Shown: positions 60,186-64,000 of the stretch, piece by piece
Layout of the letters: each line of letters starts with the position of its first letter
Position numbering within the stretch: the first letter of the stretch is position 1
The notes under the pieces: model-generated
Database searches by the model: none
Seen by the model: only the letters and a program-made list of their open reading frames with translations
Told to the model about the DNA's origin: nothing
NCBI GenBank assembly: GCA_963667205.1
Contig: OY762959.1
Span: forward strand, 1,674,001-1,738,000
Reading direction: 5' to 3'
Length of the DNA stretch: 64,000 bases
DNA from: CF-162 sp963667205
GTDB lineage: Bacteria > Chloroflexota > Dehalococcoidia > SM23-28-2 > RBG-16-64-32
Position numbers and translations under genes: made by a program

Positions 60186-60495
60186 GAAGGCTCCTGGCGA
60201 AGGGCGCTTGTGGGGGGCGCGGGCCAGAGTGGCGCAGAGCGACAAAGAGGCGACTGTTCCGGCACGTATCTATTTTACAGTATTCAGGTACTGATTACAC
60301 GCAAATCGATACGCTGAGTTAGCAGATTTTGTTAGCGGGGATTGAGGTGATTCCTACGCAAAGCTGTCCCGGCGTCAGCTCCGCGCGCTTCGATTGTTAG
60401 TCCAAGCTAGCGTTCGTATCTACCGAAGGTGACCCAACGCCATGATCCGAGCCGCAGCCTGGCCGGCGAAATCGTGCTCTTCCCTGCCCGCCTCG
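60186..60495. other. 310-base gap upstream of gyrA
   Basis: The minus strand has TAAAAT at 60277-60272, about 85 bases before the gyrA start, a likely -10 box. The rest, up to the end of the YHYH gene, is AT-richer than its surroundings (60280-60350) and holds no supportable gene or RNA. Confidence 0.5.
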
Positions 60496-61440
60496 CTACG
60501 GCGTTCCACGGTAGCAGCCCACCGTGTACGGGTACTCCCACGTCGCGTGGTAGTGGTACGTGTCCGGACCGCCGTCGATCGCGTGGGAGTGGCCGTGGCA
60601 CTCGTCGAGGTCGGCGTTGGTGACGGTCGCGCCGCCCTCGCCGTGGTGCCCGTAGAGGCCGAACCCGTCGAGCGCATAGCCGAGAAGCTGCGAGTGCCCG
60701 TCTGAGCGCGCGTCCTCGAGGCAGCTCGTGAGGCTGTGGTAGTGGTAGGTGCCGCCCATCTCCGGGTGACCTCCGCAGCCGTCCTGGATCTCGAAGGCGA
60801 CAGCGTCGCGGCCGGCGGCGTCGAGCGCGTTGAAGAACGCGCTGCCGGTGAGCAAGATGCCGATCGTGCCCATCGGCACGCAGGAGGCCTCGGCGGCGAT
60901 CTCCGGGTCCAGCGGCAGCGTCACTCCCAGGTTCTGCGCTGCGATCGAGTTCGGGTTGCGGTCGAAGGCGTAGGCGTCGTCATCAGGGGAGACGGGGTAG
61001 CTCCCGGTCGCGTGGTTCGGTAGGCCGTTGCCGGTGATCAGCCGCGAGTCTCCTTCGGTCGCGACCGTGATCTCGCTCTCCCAGTCGACCTCGCCATCGA
61101 CCAGCGGCTTCCCCGTCAGGTCGTAAGTGCCGTCGTCCTTCACCCAGTCGCCGGTGGCCGAAGCGCCGCCGCCGCCGAACGTCGTCTGGCAGGCCCAGAC
61201 GGCGCCGGCCTGGGGCGCACTCGAGACCGCGTCTCCGATCGGCAGCGTCGTCAGATTGACCTCCGCTTCCGGCTCGTCGGTGGGCGCAACCGTGGCGTCC
61301 GGCGAGGCGGTAGCGTCGGGACTGGCCGTAGCGTCCGGCGTGGCGGTGGGTGAGTCGCCGGGGGCGGAGTCGTCGTCGGAGCAGGCTATGGTGAAGAGCG
61401 CGGCGGCGAGGGCGACGGCGAGGACTCGGGCTGCCGTCAT
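60496..61440 (-). CDS. YHYH-domain lipoprotein
   Basis: A 314-residue exported protein. The signal is RVLAVALAAALFTIACS with the lipobox IAC, followed by a Ser/Thr/Pro/Asp repeat linker with about three copies of ATASPD. The YHYH domain has TYHYHSLTSC, ALDGFGLYGHHGEG and DTYHYHATWEYPYTVGCYRG. YHYH proteins are often near copper or heme systems, but their function is unknown. ATG 61440 overlaps the upstream amidotransferase stop (ATGA). Confidence 0.8.
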   Translation of the reverse strand: MTAARVLAVALAAALFTIACSDDDSAPGDSPTATPDATASPDATASPDATVAPTDEPEAEVNLTTLPIGDAVSSAPQAGAVWACQTTFGGGGASATGDWVKDDGTYDLTGKPLVDGEVDWESEITVATEGDSRLITGNGLPNHATGSYPVSPDDDAYAFDRNPNSIAAQNLGVTLPLDPEIAAEASCVPMGTIGILLTGSAFFNALDAAGRDAVAFEIQDGCGGHPEMGGTYHYHSLTSCLEDARSDGHSQLLGYALDGFGLYGHHGEGGATVTNADLDECHGHSHAIDGGPDTYHYHATWEYPYTVGCYRGTP

Positions 61441-62114
61441 CGTGCGCAGGCCTCGACGAACGCCCGGAAGAGAGCGCCGGCGTCGGGGCGCATCTCGGGC
61501 CGCTCCGGGTGCCACTGCACGCCGACGGCCCAGCGATGGGCCGCGCTTTCCGCCGCCTCGACGTAGGCGTCGTGTGAGGATGCGACGCAGCGCAGGGCGC
61601 CGGCCAGCACCGGCGCGGTCACGCCCTGGTGGTGGCGCGAGTTGACGCGCAGCCTGTCCTCTCCCTCGTAGGCGCCGGCCAACCGGCTCGCCTTGTCCGA
61701 GACGATGACCTCGTGCCAGGCCGAGGTGTCGTTGCGCGCGCGGTGAGAGTCGTCGGCGATATGCTGCTGCAGCGAGCCGCCCAGCGCCACGTTCAGGAGC
61801 TGAAAGCCGCGGCAGACCGCCAGCACCGGCAGGTCGCGGGCGAGTGCGTCGCTCAGCAGCCCCAGCTCATGCGCGTCGCGGTCGTCCTCTGACGGCCGAG
61901 TGTTCGGGTCGCGCGCCTGCTCGTAACGCTTCGGGTTGACGTCGACGCCGCCCATCAGCAGCAGGCCGTTGGCGTCCTTCGGCAGCTTCTTCTCCTCGAC
62001 CAGACGGAAGCGCCCGGCGGCGCCTTCGATGGAGTCCATGTAGTAGCCTGTGCGTTCCCAGGTCGGCGCCTTCCAGCGCGGTATGGCGATGAGGGGCGCT
62101 GGGCCGTTATCCAT
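61437..62114 (-). CDS. Gamma-glutamyl-GABA hydrolase-like class I amidotransferase
   Basis: A 225-residue PuuD/peptidase C26-like enzyme: LPVLAVCRGFQLLNVALGGSL (nucleophile Cys), NSRHHQGVTAPV and the catalytic His in AVGVQWHPERPE. Likely hydrolyses gamma-glutamyl compounds such as gamma-glutamyl-GABA. The agmatinase gene lies just upstream on the same strand, so polyamine or putrescine breakdown is the natural context. Confidence 0.83.
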   Translation of the reverse strand: MDNGPAPLIAIPRWKAPTWERTGYYMDSIEGAAGRFRLVEEKKLPKDANGLLLMGGVDVNPKRYEQARDPNTRPSEDDRDAHELGLLSDALARDLPVLAVCRGFQLLNVALGGSLQQHIADDSHRARNDTSAWHEVIVSDKASRLAGAYEGEDRLRVNSRHHQGVTAPVLAGALRCVASSHDAYVEAAESAAHRWAVGVQWHPERPEMRPDAGALFRAFVEACAR

Positions 62115-62153
62115 GAGCCGATGTTATCGGCTGCGGCTGACGCCAGACAAGCT

Positions 62154-63098
62154 CTAACGGGCCGCCGCGAGCACGAGCAGGAACTCGTACACGAGGTTCG
62201 CCGCCAGGAGCGCCGTGATCTCCGCCTGGTCGTAGGCCGGCGCCACCTCGACGACGTCGAAGCCGACTACGGAAGCCGCCGGCAGCCCGTGTACGAGGTC
62301 GACGATCTCGCGGTTCGTGAGGCCCGCCACCTCGGGCGTCCCGGTGCCGGGCGCATAAGCCGGGTCGACGCAGTCGATGTCTAGCGAGACGTAGACCGGC
62401 GTCCGCGCGATGCGGCCGATGTCCTCGAGCGTGCCGGCGACGCCGCGGGCAGCGAACTCGGAGGCGGTTAGCAGGTGGAAGCCGGCGGCGCGCGCCTCCT
62501 CGATGAGGTTGGCGGAGAGCGAGCCGCGGATCCCGATCTGCACGGAGGCGCCGGGGTCGATCAGGCCCTCTTCGACAGCGATGCGGAAGGGTGTGCCGTG
62601 ATGGTATGGGCGGCCGGCCGGCCCGGGCCAGAAATCGGGGTGCGCGTCGAAGTGCACGAGCGACATCTTGCCGTGGCGCTCGGCGAGCGCGCGCGGGACG
62701 GGCAGGGAAGTCGCGTGGTCCCCGCCGAGGACGACCGGCATCACGCCGGCCTCGACGATGCGCTTGAACTCGCCTGTGAGGTGGTCCATCGTCTGCTCGA
62801 TGTAGTCGGGAAAGACGTCGAGATCGCCGTAATCGATCACACAGAGCTTGTCGGACGGCGCTTCGAGTTCGTTAAGATTCCAGCCGTGCGGCCGCATCTG
62901 GCCGGAGGCGTCACGTATGCCGCGCGGGCCGAAACGGGCGCCGGCCCGGTAGAGCACCGCCATATCCATCGGCACGCCGACGACGGCGACGTCTGCGCGA
63001 GTTAGGTCGCGGCTGGCGGGACAGCGGGCGAACGTGTACGCGCCGCCATAGCGTGGCCCGCGCTGCCACTCTTCCGGGAGGAGACGATCGCTGCTCAC
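62154..63098 (-). CDS. speB: Agmatinase/arginase-family ureohydrolase
   Basis: A 314-residue binuclear manganese enzyme. All three signatures are present: VVLGGDHATSLP, LVHFDAHPDFWPG and VYVSLDIDCVDPAYAPG. The pattern fits agmatinase, which releases urea and putrescine; guanidinobutyrase is possible. It pairs with the amidotransferase downstream 39 bases away. Confidence 0.87.
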   Translation of the reverse strand: MSSDRLLPEEWQRGPRYGGAYTFARCPASRDLTRADVAVVGVPMDMAVLYRAGARFGPRGIRDASGQMRPHGWNLNELEAPSDKLCVIDYGDLDVFPDYIEQTMDHLTGEFKRIVEAGVMPVVLGGDHATSLPVPRALAERHGKMSLVHFDAHPDFWPGPAGRPYHHGTPFRIAVEEGLIDPGASVQIGIRGSLSANLIEEARAAGFHLLTASEFAARGVAGTLEDIGRIARTPVYVSLDIDCVDPAYAPGTGTPEVAGLTNREIVDLVHGLPAASVVGFDVVEVAPAYDQAEITALLAANLVYEFLLVLAAAR

Positions 63099-63124
63099 GC
63101 CGCGATGATAGCGGCGCTGCGCAG

Positions 63125-63159
63125 GGAAAGAAAAAGGCCGGGCGAAACGCCCGGCCTTT
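63125..63159 (-). terminator. Intrinsic terminator of the TPR gene
   Basis: GGCCGGGCG and CGCCCGGCC form a 9-bp stem with a 3-base loop, and on the minus strand TTTTTCTTT follows. It ends the gene at 63177 and insulates it from the agmatinase gene. Confidence 0.88.
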
Positions 63160-63176
63160 GCTTGCGGTGGTTTAGG

Positions 63177-64000
63177 CTAATCGTCGTCCTCGTCGTCCTC
63201 GTCGTCCTCGTCGTCGCCGTCGGCGCCGGGAAGCTTGCCTCGCGCGCGGGCCGCGATCTTGCCGTCGTCTTCGTCGCTGTCGTCGCCGCCGGCAGCCGAG
63301 TCGTCGGCGTCGTCCGGCGGAGGGTCGTCGCCGTCGCTGCGGACGAGGCGGGCCTTGGTGTACGGGCGGACTGACTCCGTGACGGTTGCTGGGAACGAGA
63401 GCTTACCGACCTGCGAGACGTCCTGGAGGGTCTCCCGGATGAACAGCTTGACGCCGTCCTCGCGCAGGCTGGAGATGGCAGCGAAGTACTGATTGCCGCT
63501 GTCCATGAGCTTGACGAGCCGCTGCGCGAGCCGGGTCTCGATGTCGCCGAAGCGCTCGCCGGCCATCGTCTCGGCAGAGAGATTGCCCTTCTTGTCCTGC
63601 GCCAGATTGACGACGTCGCCTGCCGTGAGGTGGTTGGCGACGTCGAGGTCGGGCTGCAAGAGTTCCGTTGTGATCGTCTTGCCGGACTCCTCGATAAACA
63701 TCTCCGGAGATAGCTTCTGGTTGACGGCATTCTTCTTTCTCTTTGGCGCCGTCTTGCCCAGCGTCGCCAGGCGGCCGAGGTTCTTGCTGGCGATCAGGTT
63801 GAGCGGATCGATTTCGATGGCCTTCATGTAGGAGTCGCGCGCGTCGGCGTAGCGGCCGAGCTCTGTTAGCGCCTTGCCCAGCCGGTTGCAGGCATCAACG
63901 TCAGCCGGGAACGATTCGAGGATCGACCGGTTGAGGTCCACGGCCTGCTCCCACTGACCCTGAAGGGCCATCTGGATGGCGGCGTTGGCGTGCTGCCTCT
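63177..64000 (-). CDS. TPR protein with acidic tail, partial
   Basis: The frame is open to the window edge, so the start is outside. It contains TPR repeats (MALQGQWEQAVDLNRSILESFPA, LGKALTELGRYADARDSYMKAIEIDPLN), a central domain of unknown type (MAGERFGDIETRLAQRLVKL, VKLFIRETLQDVSQVGKL), and a C-terminus almost wholly Asp/Glu. The lysine-containing KRKKN stretch may be a nucleic-acid contact. The function is unknown. Confidence 0.65.
   Translation of the reverse strand, partial: RQHANAAIQMALQGQWEQAVDLNRSILESFPADVDACNRLGKALTELGRYADARDSYMKAIEIDPLNLIASKNLGRLATLGKTAPKRKKNAVNQKLSPEMFIEESGKTITTELLQPDLDVANHLTAGDVVNLAQDKKGNLSAETMAGERFGDIETRLAQRLVKLMDSGNQYFAAISSLREDGVKLFIRETLQDVSQVGKLSFPATVTESVRPYTKARLVRSDGDDPPPDDADDSAAGGDDSDEDDGKIAARARGKLPGADGDDEDDEDDEDDD

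Overview
The window is 64 kb of GC-rich, gene-dense bacterial chromosome with no rRNA, tRNA, CRISPR array, transposase or phage gene that I can see. The mix suggests a Chloroflexota (Dehalococcoidia-like) or deep Actinobacteriota-like lineage, most likely a metagenome-derived genome. The pointers are a MurT/GatD lipid II amidation pair, a mycobacterial-style CysM / sulfur-carrier / JAMM protease cysteine route, ResB-type cytochrome c maturation, secreted beta-propellers with a Cys-containing dockerin-like tail, many lipoproteins with Thr/Pro-rich linkers, and frequent leaderless promoters. This assignment is inferred from gene content, not from a phylogenetic marker tree.

Layout. 1-8.4 kb: methyltransferase, GerW-like protein, a dapA / aldo-keto reductase / damaged small gene / leucyl aminopeptidase operon, trmO, an endonuclease III-like glycosylase fused at its 3' end to debris of a broken hemolysin-III gene, and a P450. 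8.5-17.2 kb: YchF-like NTPase, VOC protein, XdhC, fluoride channel, aquaporin, a broken PPOX gene, a short XdhC-like protein, Zn-alcohol dehydrogenase, YceI, a Kelch lipoprotein and an MFS transporter. 17.2-21.2 kb: copper module (CsoR operator and promoter, csoR, methyltransferase, copA, YHS protein). 21.2-29.6 kb: phosphatase, truncated Eis-like acetyltransferase, murT-gatD, CopZ-like protein, LysM-M23 lipoprotein, thioredoxin-like protein, resB, lgt, glutaredoxin-like protein and a winged-helix regulator. 29.6-33.0 kb: two secreted propeller genes with the same C-terminal module, each carrying a lesion.

33.0-45.4 kb is the most interesting part. A SAM-I riboswitch with terminator leads into a threonine-synthase-like PLP enzyme, a NIL-domain protein and a ubiquitin-like sulfur carrier. 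These are followed by siroheme sulfite reductase, APS reductase, ATP sulfurylase, a Na/Pi-type permease, an Rrf2 regulator, CysK, a carrier-E1 (ThiS-MoeB) fusion, a third carrier, CysM and a JAMM metalloprotease. Together they describe sulfate to sulfite to sulfide to carrier-thiocarboxylate to cysteine. By inference there is also a SAM-controlled branch to homocysteine. All three carriers have their Gly-Gly followed by extra residues, so a protease step, presumably by the JAMM protein, looks obligatory.

45.4-64 kb: membrane proteins, an AtzG-like/amidase pair, a PP-loop ATPase, sulfurtransferase, folP / thioesterase / folK, a Trm112-like protein, a second broken PPOX gene, then a minus-strand block of lon, hsp20, ridA (frameshifted), gyrA, a YHYH lipoprotein, a glutamine amidotransferase, agmatinase and a TPR protein running off the edge.

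Two global features stand out. At least nine small, dispensable genes carry frameshifts, Trp-to-stop changes or truncations while every large housekeeping gene is intact. Five convergent gene pairs overlap by exactly 4 bp through shared CTAG or TTAG stop codons.
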